Positions 45,038 through 54,495 of a DNA stretch of 64,000 nucleotides are shown here, one piece after another. This DNA comes from Halomonas denitrificans (GTDB lineage Bacteria; Pseudomonadota; Gammaproteobacteria; Pseudomonadales; Halomonadaceae): positions 1,054,001 through 1,118,000 of the forward strand of contig NZ_PYVX01000001.1 of NCBI RefSeq assembly GCF_003056305.1, read 5' to 3'. The stretch's first letter is position 1; each line of letters begins with the position of its first letter. The notes beneath the pieces were generated by a model. It was not told the DNA's origin. It did no database searches and saw nothing but the letters and a program-made list of their open reading frames with translations. The translations under genes were made by a program, and so were the position numbers.

Positions 45038-46471
45038 ATGAGCGAGAAGATCCCGACCCACGACGTCACCCCGGATCCGGTGCAGCACCACGCGCCGAAC
45101 GAGGCGGTCACCCAGCACATGTACGAGAGTCGGCGGCACATCTACGTCCGCGAGATCAAGGGATTCTTCCAGCGCCTGCGCCGCAGCGCCAACTGGGCCC
45201 TGATGCTGGGCTTCTTCCTGCTGCCCTGGGTGCCCTGGGGCGACCGCCCGGCGGTGTGGTTCGACCTGCCCGGCCGGGAGTTCCACATCTTCTCGGCGAC
45301 CTTCTACCCCCAGGAGTTCATGCTGCTCTCGTGGCTGTTGATCATCTGCGCCTTCGGCCTGTTCTTCATCACGGTGTTCGCCGGGCGCGTCTGGTGCGGC
45401 TACACCTGCCCGCAGAGCGTCTGGACCTTCCTGTTCATCTGGGTCGAGCATCGCCTGGAGGGCTCGCGCAACCGCCGCATCAAGCTCGACAAGCAGCCCA
45501 TGACCCGCGACAAGCTGTGGCGCAAGGGCGCCAAGCACGCCGTGTGGCTCTTGATCGCGCTGGCCACGGGCGTGACGTTCGTCGGCTACTTCACGCCGAT
45601 CCGCAACCTGGTCGTGGAGCTGCCGACCCTCGAGGCCCACGGCTGGTCCTACTTCTGGGTCGGCTTCTTCCTGGTCTTCACCTACCTCAACGCCGGTTGG
45701 CTGCGCGAGCAGGTGTGCATCTACATGTGCCCCTACGCCCGCTTCCAGTCGGTGATGTTCGACCGCGACACCCTGATCGTCTCCTACGACAGCGCCCGCG
45801 GCGAGCCCCGCGGCCCGCGCAAGAAGACGCTGAGCCACGAGCAGGCGCGCGCCGCCGGCCATGGCGACTGCATCGACTGCGACCTCTGCGTGCAGGTCTG
45901 CCCCACCGGAATCGACATCCGCGACGGCCTGCAGTACGAGTGCATCACCTGCGCGGCCTGCATCGACGCCTGCGACAGCGTGATGGACAAGATGGGCTAT
46001 CCCCGCGGGCTGATCCGCTACACCACCGAGAACGCCCTGGAGGGCAAGCCGACCCATATCCTGCGTCCGCGCCTGATGGGCTATCTGGCCGCACTGCTGG
46101 TGATGATCGGCGTCTTCGCCTGGGCGGTGGCCGACCGCACGCCGCTGGGCTTCGACGTCGAGCGCGAGCGCACCCAGCTGTTCCAGATGACCCGCGACGG
46201 GCGCATCAGCAACGTCTACACCATCACCGTGCGCAACCTCGACAACCGGCCCCACGACTACCGGCTGTCGGCCTCCGGCCTGCCCGGCCTGACCCTCGAC
46301 ACCCACGAAATCAGCGTACCGGCCAGCGAATCGCGCCAGCTGGTGGTCCAGGCCAGCGTGCCCCCCGAATCCATCGACCGGCCCAGCGCCGAGATCATCC
46401 TGCGCGTCGAGGCGACGGATGCCGACATCGCCATCGAACGTGACAGCCGTTTCCTAGGAGAGACCCGCTGA
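45038..46471 (+). CDS. ccoG: Cytochrome c oxidase accessory protein CcoG
   Basis: A 477-residue membrane iron-sulfur protein needed for copper supply to cbb3 oxidase; CcoG of Rhodobacter is a Cu2+ reductase. Helices lie around 45-65, 95-125, 165-190, 200-220 and 340-360. The soluble iron-sulfur part has the two ferredoxin motifs CIDCDLCVQVCP and CITCAACIDACD, and the membrane CGYTCPQSVW motif. The C-terminal periplasmic Ig-like domain (about 380-470) is typical. The start at 45038 (MSEKIPTHDV) is chosen because the conserved region begins here; longer in-frame readings cover the promoter. It overlaps the next gene by 1 bp. Confidence 0.96.
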   Translation: MSEKIPTHDVTPDPVQHHAPNEAVTQHMYESRRHIYVREIKGFFQRLRRSANWALMLGFFLLPWVPWGDRPAVWFDLPGREFHIFSATFYPQEFMLLSWLLIICAFGLFFITVFAGRVWCGYTCPQSVWTFLFIWVEHRLEGSRNRRIKLDKQPMTRDKLWRKGAKHAVWLLIALATGVTFVGYFTPIRNLVVELPTLEAHGWSYFWVGFFLVFTYLNAGWLREQVCIYMCPYARFQSVMFDRDTLIVSYDSARGEPRGPRKKTLSHEQARAAGHGDCIDCDLCVQVCPTGIDIRDGLQYECITCAACIDACDSVMDKMGYPRGLIRYTTENALEGKPTHILRPRLMGYLAALLVMIGVFAWAVADRTPLGFDVERERTQLFQMTRDGRISNVYTITVRNLDNRPHDYRLSASGLPGLTLDTHEISVPASESRQLVVQASVPPESIDRPSAEIILRVEATDADIAIERDSRFLGETR

Positions 46472-46983
46472 TGAGTGCGGAACCGGAAAGCATCCCCCCC
46501 TGGTACAAGCAGTTCTGGCCGTGGTTCCTGATCGGCCTGCTGGCCTCGTCGGTGGCCTTCAGCGTCACCTACCTGGTGCTGTCGATCCACTTCTACGACG
46601 GCACGGTGGAGCAGGACTACTACAAGGAGGGGCTGGCCATCAACGAGCAGCTGGCCAAGCAGGAGCACGCCCGGGCGCTGGGCCTCGAGGCCGTCATGCG
46701 CGCCGACCCGCGCACCGGCGACATCGTCATCGACCTGGCCGGCGAGCGCCAGCCGGCGCGGCTCTATCTCGACCTGATCTTCCCCACCGAGAGCAGCCGC
46801 GACCGCTCGCTGGTGCTCGAGCACGTGCGCGACGGGCGCTACGTGACGTCGATCGACCAGACGCTCGAATATCGCTGGTACCTGCACCTGCAGCCGGCCG
46901 AGGGCCGCGACGCCGAATGGCGCCTGACCGGCGAGGCGACCTTCCCGACGGAAGGCGAGATCTCGCTCTCCCCCGGCATCTAG
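46471..46983 (+). CDS. ccoH: FixH/CcoH cbb3 assembly protein
   Basis: A 170-residue protein with one N-terminal helix (about 15-40) and a periplasmic domain. The segment VEQDYYKEGLAINEQL after the helix is the FixH family signature. It acts at a late step of cbb3 assembly. It overlaps the ccoG stop (TGATG) and is followed directly by ccoI. Confidence 0.94.
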   Translation: MSAEPESIPPWYKQFWPWFLIGLLASSVAFSVTYLVLSIHFYDGTVEQDYYKEGLAINEQLAKQEHARALGLEAVMRADPRTGDIVIDLAGERQPARLYLDLIFPTESSRDRSLVLEHVRDGRYVTSIDQTLEYRWYLHLQPAEGRDAEWRLTGEATFPTEGEISLSPGI

Positions 46984-49464
46984 ATGACCGCGACCGCCAC
47001 GCCCGCCCCGACCCGCGACGCCGCCGGCTGCTACCACTGCGGCAGCCGGGTGCCCTCCGACGCCCCCTGGTCGATCACCCTGGACGGCGAGCGCCGGCCG
47101 CTCTGCTGCCCCGGCTGCGAGGCCGTGGCCCACGCCATCGTCGACGGGGGCCTGGCGAGCTACTACCGCTTTCGCACCGAGCTGCCCGAGCGGCCGGACG
47201 ATCGCCAGGCGGTGCACGCCGAGACCTGGGCGGTGTTCGACGACCCCGGCCTGCAGGCACGCTTCGTGCACCCCGAGGCCGAGGGCGGCGGGGTGCATGC
47301 CACCCTGGCGGTGGACGGCATCACCTGCGCGGCCTGTGCCTGGCTGATCGAGCACCGCCTCAACGCCCTCGACGGCATCGAGGCCAGCGCCGTCAACCTC
47401 TCCCACCATCGCCTGCGGGTCAGCTGGGACCCCGCGCGGGTGGCGCTGTCGCGGATCCTCGCCGAGATGGCCGCCATCGGCTACCCGGCCCAGCCCTACG
47501 AGCCCGATGCGGCCCAGAGCCGGCTGCAGCACGAAGAGCGCATGAACGTGCGCCGGCTGATCGTCGCTGCGGTGGCGATGATGCAGGTGCTGATGTTCTC
47601 GATCCCGATCTACGTGGCGGACCCCGGCGAGATCAGCGCCGACTTCGACGCCCTCTTCCACTGGCTCTCCTTCGCCCTGGCCACCCCGGTGGTGCTCTTC
47701 TCGGCCCAGCCCTTCTTCGCCAATGCCCTGCGCGACCTCAGGACCCGAACCCTGGGCATGGACGTGCCGGTGTCCCTGGCCATCGGCGGCGCCTACCTGG
47801 CCAGCGGCTACGCGGTGATCATCGGCCACGGCGACGTCTACTTCGATTCGGTGGCGATGTTCACCTTCTTCCTGCTCTTCGGGCGCTACATCGAGGTGCG
47901 CGCCCGGCGCCGCAGCGGCCACAGCGGTAACGCCCTCTCCGGCGCCCTGCCGCTCTCGGCGATCCGCCTCACCGAGACGGGCGAGGAGCGCATCCTGCCC
48001 TCCAGCGAGCTCGCCGCCGGCGACCGGGTGCTGGTCAAGCCCGGCCACGGCGTGCCGGCCGACGGGATCATCGAGAGTGGCGAGTCGAGCCTCGACGAGT
48101 CGATGCTCACCGGCGAGTACCTGCCGGTGACCCGCCGCGTCGGCGACCGCGTCACCGGCGGCAGCCAGAACATCGAGAGCCCGCTGACGGTGCGGGTCAC
48201 CCACGCCGGGGCCGAGGCCCGGGTCGCCGGCATCGTCGATCTCACCGACCGCGCCTTCGCCAGCCGGCCGCGCATCGCCCAGCTCGCGGCGCGCATGGCG
48301 CACCACTTCGTGCTGCAGGTGCTGCTGATTTCCGTCGCCGTGGCCATCGCCTGGTGGTTCATCGACCCCGAGCGCACGCTCTGGGTCACCCTCTCGGTGC
48401 TGGTAGTGACCTGCCCCTGCGCCCTGGCGCTGGCCACGCCCACGGCGCTGACCGCCGGCCACGGCCGGCTGCACCGCCGCGGGGTGCTGATCACCCGCGC
48501 CGACGCCCTGGAGGCGCTGTCGCAGCTGGATCGGGTGATCTTCGACAAGACCGGCACCCTGACCAGCGGCGAGATGAGCCTGGTGGAGACCCGCCCGCTC
48601 GGCGACGCCCTGGACGAGGCGCGCGCCCGCGCCCTGGCGGCCGCCCTCGAGGCCCACTCCGAGCACCCCATCGCCCGCGCCTTCCGCCCGTTCCGCGAGG
48701 CCGGCCTCGGCGCCGACGGGGTGCTGAGCCGCCCCGGCCAGGGCCTGGAGGGCCGCATCGAGGGGCGTCACTGGCGGCTCGGCACGCCCGCCTTCGCCGC
48801 CCCCGAGGCAACGCCCGAGATGCCCGACGAGGGCCAGTGGCTGCTGCTGACCGAGGAGGGCGCCCCCCGCGCCTGGTTCCGCCTCCACGACCGCCTGCGC
48901 GACGATGCCCGGGAGACCGTCGCGGCCCTCGAGGCCCGCGGCCTCGCGGTGGAGCTGCTCTCCGGCGACACCGAGTCGGCGGTGGCGGCCATGGCCCGGC
49001 GCCTCGGCATCGCGACCTGGCAGGCGACGGCCTCCCCGGAGGACAAGCTGGCGCGCATCCAGGCGCTGCAGGCCGCCGGCGAGCGGGTGGCCATGGTGGG
49101 CGACGGCATCAACGACGTGCCGGTGCTTGCCGGGGCCGACGTGGCCATCGCCATGAACGGCGCCACCGACCTCGCCCGCACCCGCGCCGACGCCGTCTTG
49201 CTCGGTCCGCGGCTGGGGCGTATCGTCGAGGCCGTCGCGACCAGCCGCGCCACCCGGCGCATCATCCGCCAGAACCTGGCGTGGTCGCTGATCTACAACG
49301 TCTCGGCGCTGCCCCTGGCGGCGATGGGCTTCGTGCCCCCCTGGCTCGCCGCCATCGGCATGTCGGCGAGCTCGTTGGTCGTGGTCGGCAACGCCCTGCG
49401 CCTGACCCGCGCCGGACCCGAGCGGCCGGCCGGCGCCGACTCCTCCAGGCTGGTGAACGCATGA
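46984..49464 (+). CDS. ccoI: Copper-transporting P1B-type ATPase CcoI (FixI)
   Basis: An 826-residue copper ATPase that loads Cu for cbb3 assembly. A Cys-rich N-terminal domain (CYHCGSR, then CCPGC) precedes a heavy-metal-associated domain with C115-A-A-C118. The membrane and catalytic core contains the ion-transport motif C477-P-C479, the phosphorylation site DKTGT (D521) and [10 protein letters not shown]. The length and extra N-terminal Cys pairs match FixI/CcoI rather than CopA. It starts right after the ccoH stop and overlaps ccoS. Confidence 0.97.
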   Translation: MTATATPAPTRDAAGCYHCGSRVPSDAPWSITLDGERRPLCCPGCEAVAHAIVDGGLASYYRFRTELPERPDDRQAVHAETWAVFDDPGLQARFVHPEAEGGGVHATLAVDGITCAACAWLIEHRLNALDGIEASAVNLSHHRLRVSWDPARVALSRILAEMAAIGYPAQPYEPDAAQSRLQHEERMNVRRLIVAAVAMMQVLMFSIPIYVADPGEISADFDALFHWLSFALATPVVLFSAQPFFANALRDLRTRTLGMDVPVSLAIGGAYLASGYAVIIGHGDVYFDSVAMFTFFLLFGRYIEVRARRRSGHSGNALSGALPLSAIRLTETGEERILPSSELAAGDRVLVKPGHGVPADGIIESGESSLDESMLTGEYLPVTRRVGDRVTGGSQNIESPLTVRVTHAGAEARVAGIVDLTDRAFASRPRIAQLAARMAHHFVLQVLLISVAVAIAWWFIDPERTLWVTLSVLVVTCPCALALATPTALTAGHGRLHRRGVLITRADALEALSQLDRVIFDKTGTLTSGEMSLVETRPLGDALDEARARALAAALEAHSEHPIARAFRPFREAGLGADGVLSRPGQGLEGRIEGRHWRLGTPAFAAPEATPEMPDEGQWLLLTEEGAPRAWFRLHDRLRDDARETVAALEARGLAVELLSGDTESAVAAMARRLGIATWQATASPEDKLARIQALQAAGERVAMVGDGINDVPVLAGADVAIAMNGATDLARTRADAVLLGPRLGRIVEAVATSRATRRIIRQNLAWSLIYNVSALPLAAMGFVPPWLAAIGMSASSLVVVGNALRLTRAGPERPAGADSSRLVNA

Positions 49465-49700
49465 ACATCCTCTACCTGCTGATCCCCCTCTCGCTGATCC
49501 TGCTGGGACTGGCGGTCTGGGCCTTCTTCTGGGCCGTTCGCCACGACCAGTTCGAGGACCTCGAGGGGCCCGCCTACCGCATCCTCTTCGACGAGGACGA
49601 GAACGACCGTCCGCGCCAGCCGCGCGACTCCTCCAGCGCCGATCCCGATGCCGGCGCGCCCCGCGACGAGGACCGCCGCGACGACGGCCGCCGCGACTGA
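49461..49700 (+). CDS. ccoS: cbb3-type oxidase assembly protein CcoS
   Basis: A 79-residue protein with one N-terminal helix (2-24) and the conserved [25 protein letters not shown] motif region (only short parts quoted). Its tail is Asp/Arg-rich and longer than in most CcoS proteins. It is required for cofactor insertion into CcoN. It overlaps ccoI (ATGA) and shares a base with the next start. Confidence 0.95.
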   Translation: MNILYLLIPLSLILLGLAVWAFFWAVRHDQFEDLEGPAYRILFDEDENDRPRQPRDSSSADPDAGAPRDEDRRDDGRRD

Positions 49701-50398
49701 TGGATCCCACCGGCCTCGACCTTCCTCCGCTGGCGGCGGCCTTCGTCTTCGGCCTGCTCGGCGGCGCCCACTGCATCGGCATGTGCGGCGGCATCATGAG
49801 CGCCCTGACCTTCGCCGTGCCGCCCAGCATGCGCAGTCCCGCCCGCCTCTCGGGGCTGCTGCTCGGCTACAACCTGGGCCGCATCGCCAGCTACATGATG
49901 GCCGGCGCCCTGGCGGCGAGCCTCGGCACCCTGATCGCCCTGAGCCCCCAGGCGCGCCTGGGGCTCCAGGCGCTGGCCGCGGTGATGCTGATCCTGATGG
50001 CGCTCTACATCGCCAACTGGTGGAAGGGGCTGCTCAAGGTCGAAGCGGTCGGCAGGCGGCTGTGGCGCCATCTCGAGCCCGTGGGGCGGCGGCTGATGCC
50101 GGTGGTCCGGGTGCCCCAGGCGTTCGCCCTGGGCGCGGTCTGGGGCTGGCTGCCGTGCGGGCTGGTCTACTCGATGCTCGCCTGGAGCCTGGCGATCGCC
50201 GATCCCCTGCGCGGCGCGGCGCTGATGGGCGCCTTCGGCCTCGGCACCCTGCCGGCCCTGCTGGCCACCGGCCTCGCCGCGCGCCAGCTCGGCACCCTGA
50301 TCCGCCACCCGGCGACCCGCACGCTGGCCGCACTTTCGATCATCGCCTTCGCCCTCTGGCAGCTGTGGACGCTGCTGCCCGGCGCGTCGATGCACTGA
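49700..50398 (+). CDS. SafE/TauE-like membrane protein (CcoS-linked, copper-related)
   Basis: A 232-residue membrane protein with six to seven helices. The GGAHCIGMCGGIM motif near residue 22 and WGWLPCGLVYSML near residue 150 identify the sulfite-exporter/urease-accessory (DsbD-like) family found after ccoS in many gammaproteobacteria. The paired Cys motifs in membrane helices may bind copper or handle reductant; the role in cbb3 maturation is inferred from position. It is coupled to ccoS (TGATG). Confidence 0.88.
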   Translation: MDPTGLDLPPLAAAFVFGLLGGAHCIGMCGGIMSALTFAVPPSMRSPARLSGLLLGYNLGRIASYMMAGALAASLGTLIALSPQARLGLQALAAVMLILMALYIANWWKGLLKVEAVGRRLWRHLEPVGRRLMPVVRVPQAFALGAVWGWLPCGLVYSMLAWSLAIADPLRGAALMGAFGLGTLPALLATGLAARQLGTLIRHPATRTLAALSIIAFALWQLWTLLPGASMH

Positions 50399-50422
50399 GC
50401 GCCCCGCCGATCGCGGCTTCGC

Positions 50423-50464
50423 TTGACGCAGCTCAACGCGCTCCGACGGGCGCCTCGCTAGCAT
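50423..50464 (+). promoter_or_regulatory. ANR/FNR box and promoter of the HemN-like gene
   Basis: TTGAC-N4-CTCAA (50423-50436) matches the ANR/FNR consensus TTGAT-N4-ATCAA at 8 of 10 positions. It is centred at 50429.5. A TAGCAT -10 (50459-50464) predicts a start at about 50471, which puts the box at -41.5, the class II activation position. The predicted transcript start coincides with an upstream ATG, which rules that ATG out as a start codon. Confidence 0.75.
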
Positions 50465-50494
50465 GGAGGCATGTTTCCCTCCGGAGGGCCGACC

Positions 50495-51823
50495 ATGCCC
50501 GCTCGCGCGTTTACCGCATCCGGTAGCGACGTTCCCTTCGCGGCGGCCTCGCCGGCTCCCGCCTATGCCTTCTATCCCACGCCCCAGGCGATGGGCGACG
50601 GCATCGGCGCCGAGGCGTACCGCCGGGCACTCGAGGAGAGCAACGCCGCGGCGCGCCCGCTGTCGCTCTACGTGCACCTGCCCTTCTGCCAGCAGGCCTG
50701 CTTTCACTGCACCCGCCGGCCGGTGACCACCTCGGACACCCGGCTGGCCGAGGCGTACCTCAGCCGCCTCGATCGCGAGATGGTGCTGGTCAGCCGACAC
50801 CTGGACCCGGGGCGGGAGGTCCGCGCCCTGCAGTGGGGCGGCGGCACACCGACCTTCCTGACCCTGGACCAGATGGGCGACCTGATCGACCGGCTGGACG
50901 CCCGCTTCCGGCTCGCCGCCGATCGCGACCGGGAGTACCTCATCGAGGTCGATCCCCGCGAGGCCGACGTCCTCACCCTGCGCCACCTCGAGGCGCTGGG
51001 CTTCAACCGGCTGAGCCTGGAGGTGCTCGACCTGGACCCCGAGGTCCAGCGGGCGATCAACCGCGAGCAGGGCCGCGGCCTGACCGAGCAGCTGCTCGAC
51101 GAGGCGGACCGGCTGGGCTTCGCCTCCGTGAACCTGAACCTGATCCTCGGCCTGCCCCGCCAGACCCTCGAGGGCGTCGTCGCCACCCTCGAGCAGGTCA
51201 TCGCCATGGCCCCGTCGCGGCTGTCGCTGTTCCACTACCGCCACCAGCCCGAGCGCTTCCCCCGGCAGCGCCAGATCCGCCCGGCGGACCTGCCCGCCCC
51301 CGAGGAGGCCCGGGCGATGCTGCAGGCGGCCATCGAGATGCTCGCCGCCGCGGGCTACGTGCATCTCGGCCACGACCGCTTCGTGCGGGGCAACGACCGC
51401 CTGGCCGGGGCCCTCGAGGGCAGACGCCAGCGCCACGACCTGGTCGGCCTGGGCGTCATGGCGGTCTCGCGCCTGGAGACGCTGCACGTGCGCAACCCGC
51501 TTAGGCTCGAGGCGTACGAGGCGGCCCTGGACCGGGGCGAGCTGCCCACCGCCGTCGGCCATCGGCTGAGCCTGGACGACCGGCTGCGCTGCGCCGCCAT
51601 CGAGCAGCTGATGTGCGACCTCCAGCTCGACCTGGCGGCCCTCGGCGAGGCCTTCGGCCTCGACGCCGAGGCCCATCTCGCCGAGCCGCTGGCGCGCCTC
51701 GCCCGGGCCGAGCCGCAGGGACTGGTCGTGCGCCAGGGCCCGCGCTGGCGCGTGACTCCCACCGGGCGCCTGGTCATCCATCAGCTGGCGGCGACCTTCG
51801 ACGCCTATCCCGCCGAGCCCTGA
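50495..51823 (+). CDS. HemN-like radical SAM protein (oxygen-independent coproporphyrinogen III oxidase homologue)
   Basis: A 442-residue protein homologous to HemN over its whole length. The radical SAM motif C65-x3-C69-x2-C72 (in PFCQQACFHC) and the ALQWGGGTPTFL segment are present. However, the fourth cysteine of canonical HemN (Cys-Asn-Lys) is replaced by Thr-Arg-Arg, and the loop with the FQGYTT motif is missing: residues 292-325 run GHDRFVRGNDRL directly to LVGLGVMAVS. Activity as a heme-pathway enzyme is therefore uncertain. ATG 50495 is chosen because GGAGGG is six bases upstream and the ANR promoter starts near 50471. It sits between the cco genes and anr, as hemN does in Pseudomonas. 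Confidence 0.88.
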   Translation: MPARAFTASGSDVPFAAASPAPAYAFYPTPQAMGDGIGAEAYRRALEESNAAARPLSLYVHLPFCQQACFHCTRRPVTTSDTRLAEAYLSRLDREMVLVSRHLDPGREVRALQWGGGTPTFLTLDQMGDLIDRLDARFRLAADRDREYLIEVDPREADVLTLRHLEALGFNRLSLEVLDLDPEVQRAINREQGRGLTEQLLDEADRLGFASVNLNLILGLPRQTLEGVVATLEQVIAMAPSRLSLFHYRHQPERFPRQRQIRPADLPAPEEARAMLQAAIEMLAAAGYVHLGHDRFVRGNDRLAGALEGRRQRHDLVGLGVMAVSRLETLHVRNPLRLEAYEAALDRGELPTAVGHRLSLDDRLRCAAIEQLMCDLQLDLAALGEAFGLDAEAHLAEPLARLARAEPQGLVVRQGPRWRVTPTGRLVIHQLAATFDAYPAEP

Positions 51824-51872
51824 CCGACGCACCCTGAACGCCAAGGTCAGCGGCGCGGCGTGACGCGGTGCT

Positions 51873-51900
51873 TTGCCGGTGGGCGACTATCCCCCATAAT
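51873..51900 (+). promoter_or_regulatory. Promoter of the ANR gene
   Basis: TTGCCG (51873-51878) and CATAAT (51895-51900) are separated by 16 bp, giving a short leader of about 25 nt before the ATG at 51932. Confidence 0.6.
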
Positions 51901-51931
51901 GAGCACTGAGCCACCATCCATGGAGGAGAGC

Positions 51932-52675
51932 ATGCCCGACCCCGCAACCGGCAGGCGCCGCGCCCTGCTGAACGAGACACGCTGCCAGACCTGCAGCCTG
52001 AGCTCGCTCTGCCTGCCGCTGGCGCTCGAAGTGCAGGACATGGATCAGTTCGATGCCATCATCCGCCGCCGGCCGCCGTTGAAGAAGGGCGAGGCGCTGT
52101 TCCGCCAGGGCACCCCCTTCACCAGCGTCTTCGCGGTGCGCTCGGGGAGCCTCAAGCAGGTGACCACCGAGGGCAGCGGCGAGGACCAGCTGACCAACTT
52201 CTACCTGCCCAGCGAGCTGGTGGGCCTCGACGGCATCGACGAGGAGCGCTACCCCGGCACGGTGGTGGCGCTGGAGACCACCACGGTCTGCGAGATCCCC
52301 TTCGATCGCCTCGACACCCTCTCCGAGTCGCTGCCGGAGCTGCGCGGCCAGCTCTACCGCAGCATGAGCAAGGAGATGCGCGACGACCGCCGCATGATGC
52401 GCCTGCTGTCGCGCAAGACCGCCGACCAGCGCCTGGCGACCTTCTTCGCCAGCCTCTCCGACCGCTTCCGGCGGCGCGGCTACTCGCCCTACAGCTTCCG
52501 GCTCTCCATGTCCCGGGCCGACATCGGCAACTATCTGGGGCTCGCGGTGGAGACCGTCAGCCGCATCCTGAGCCGCTTCCAGGGCCAGGGGCTGGTGGCC
52601 GTCTCCGGCCGCGAGGTGAACATCCTCGATCTGGAGGCGCTGCTGGAGGTGGCCGAGCAGGAGGGCTGCCGCTGA
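51932..52675 (+). CDS. anr: FNR/ANR-type oxygen-sensing transcriptional regulator
   Basis: A 247-residue CRP/FNR protein. The N-terminal C18-x2-C21-x5-C27 motif (CQTCSLSSLC) and C120 (TTVCEIPF) match the four [4Fe-4S] ligands of E. coli FNR (C20, C23, C29, C122). The cyclic-nucleotide-type domain spans about 35-145. The helix-turn-helix is at about 190-220 (SRADIGNYLGLAVETVSRILSRF). It activates microaerobic and anaerobic genes when its cluster is intact. The ATG at 51932 has GGAGGAGAG upstream. It is the expected regulator of the box at 50423 and a likely regulator of cco genes. A terminator follows. Confidence 0.95.
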   Translation: MPDPATGRRRALLNETRCQTCSLSSLCLPLALEVQDMDQFDAIIRRRPPLKKGEALFRQGTPFTSVFAVRSGSLKQVTTEGSGEDQLTNFYLPSELVGLDGIDEERYPGTVVALETTTVCEIPFDRLDTLSESLPELRGQLYRSMSKEMRDDRRMMRLLSRKTADQRLATFFASLSDRFRRRGYSPYSFRLSMSRADIGNYLGLAVETVSRILSRFQGQGLVAVSGREVNILDLEALLEVAEQEGCR

Positions 52676-52701
52676 GAGGGCGCCCGCCCACCCCGAGACG
52701 C

Positions 52702-52740
52702 AAAAACCCCGGCTGACCGCCTCGGTCGCCGGGGTTTTTT
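52702..52740 (+). terminator. Bidirectional rho-independent terminator between anr and ttcA
   Basis: AAAAACCCCGGC pairs with GCCGGGGTTTTTT around an inner GACCG/CGGTC stem, with T-runs on both strands. It serves the convergent anr and ttcA genes. Confidence 0.95.
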
Positions 52741-52813
52741 CATGGAGGTCTGACCGGCCCTCTCGCCCTGCCATCGCGTCTTGCTCTGGCGCCTGACCGA
52801 CGCTCCCTGCCGC

Positions 52814-53725
<912 letters not shown>

Positions 53726-53819
53726 GGTTTCGGCGCTGCCTGGGCGGCTGGGAAATGGCGGGCGCTATCCTACCATCCTCGCCGCCGACAGGCGACGCGC
53801 GCCCGCGCGCGGCGCGGGA

Positions 53820-54446
53820 TCAGCAGAAGCGTTCGACCCCGAGCGCGTCACGGGTCAGGCGCAGGTGGATCAGCGCCGCGGTCACGGCATCGCCCAGCGC
53901 CGTGTGTCGTCCCATCACTGGCACCCCCAGGCGCTCGGCCACCTCCTCGAAGCGCGGCCGGGTGGCGAGTTCGGGGTGCTGACGGCGCAGCCGGCGATAG
54001 TAGGCCTGGGCCACGTCGATGCTGGCGTTGGGCAGGTCGAAGCCGAAGCGCGGCCGCAGGTAGCGGTTGAGCAGCGTCAGGTCGTCATCCAGGCGCCAGC
54101 CGATCAGCGGGCGGTTGCCGACGAAGTCCAGGAACTGCGCCAGGGCCTCGTCGATGCCGGCCCCGTCGGCCAGGTCGATGCCGCGCAGGCCGTGCAGGCG
54201 GATGGAGTCGCCGCAGAGGCTGGCGGGACGCGCCAGCCGCAGGTCGAGGGAGTCGCTGGTCAGCACCCTATCGCCGCGCAGGCGCACCGCCGCCAGCGAC
54301 AACAGCTCGGCGCGACGCGGGTCGGGGCCGGTGGTCACGCAGTCGATGGCGACCAGCTCCTCGCCGGTATAGGGCGTGAAGAGCCAGCCGTGATCGCCGT
54401 GTGCCTGACGGCGTCGATCGGCGGCGCGGCGCAGGGCCCTGAGCAT
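53820..54446 (-). CDS. DEDDh 3'-5' exonuclease-like protein with altered motif I
   Basis: A 208-residue protein of the DnaQ-like exonuclease superfamily. Motif I reads VAIDCVTTG: D35 is present but the second acidic residue, normally Glu (D-x-E), is V37. Motif II has Asp in WRLDDDLTLL (120-122) and motif III has H181-T-A-L-G-D186. Loss of the metal-binding Glu should cripple or remove activity; the codon is GTG where GAG would give Glu. It lies 49 bp downstream of the DUF294 gene on the same strand; similar exonuclease/DUF294 pairs are found next to VC_2705-type symporter genes. Its start has GGAGG ten bases upstream. Confidence 0.88.
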   Translation of the reverse strand: MLRALRRAADRRRQAHGDHGWLFTPYTGEELVAIDCVTTGPDPRRAELLSLAAVRLRGDRVLTSDSLDLRLARPASLCGDSIRLHGLRGIDLADGAGIDEALAQFLDFVGNRPLIGWRLDDDLTLLNRYLRPRFGFDLPNASIDVAQAYYRRLRRQHPELATRPRFEEVAERLGVPVMGRHTALGDAVTAALIHLRLTRDALGVERFC

Positions 54447-54495
54447 CGTTGGAACCTCCGGGTGTCGTGGTGAACGGAAGCGAGCGGGTCGCGGG

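Noticed and set aside
46258..49830. A long open frame on the minus strand opposite ccoG-ccoI
   Set aside because: It lies antisense to clear genes, has low-complexity Gly/Ala/His/Arg composition and no domain. Such frames are common in GC-rich DNA.
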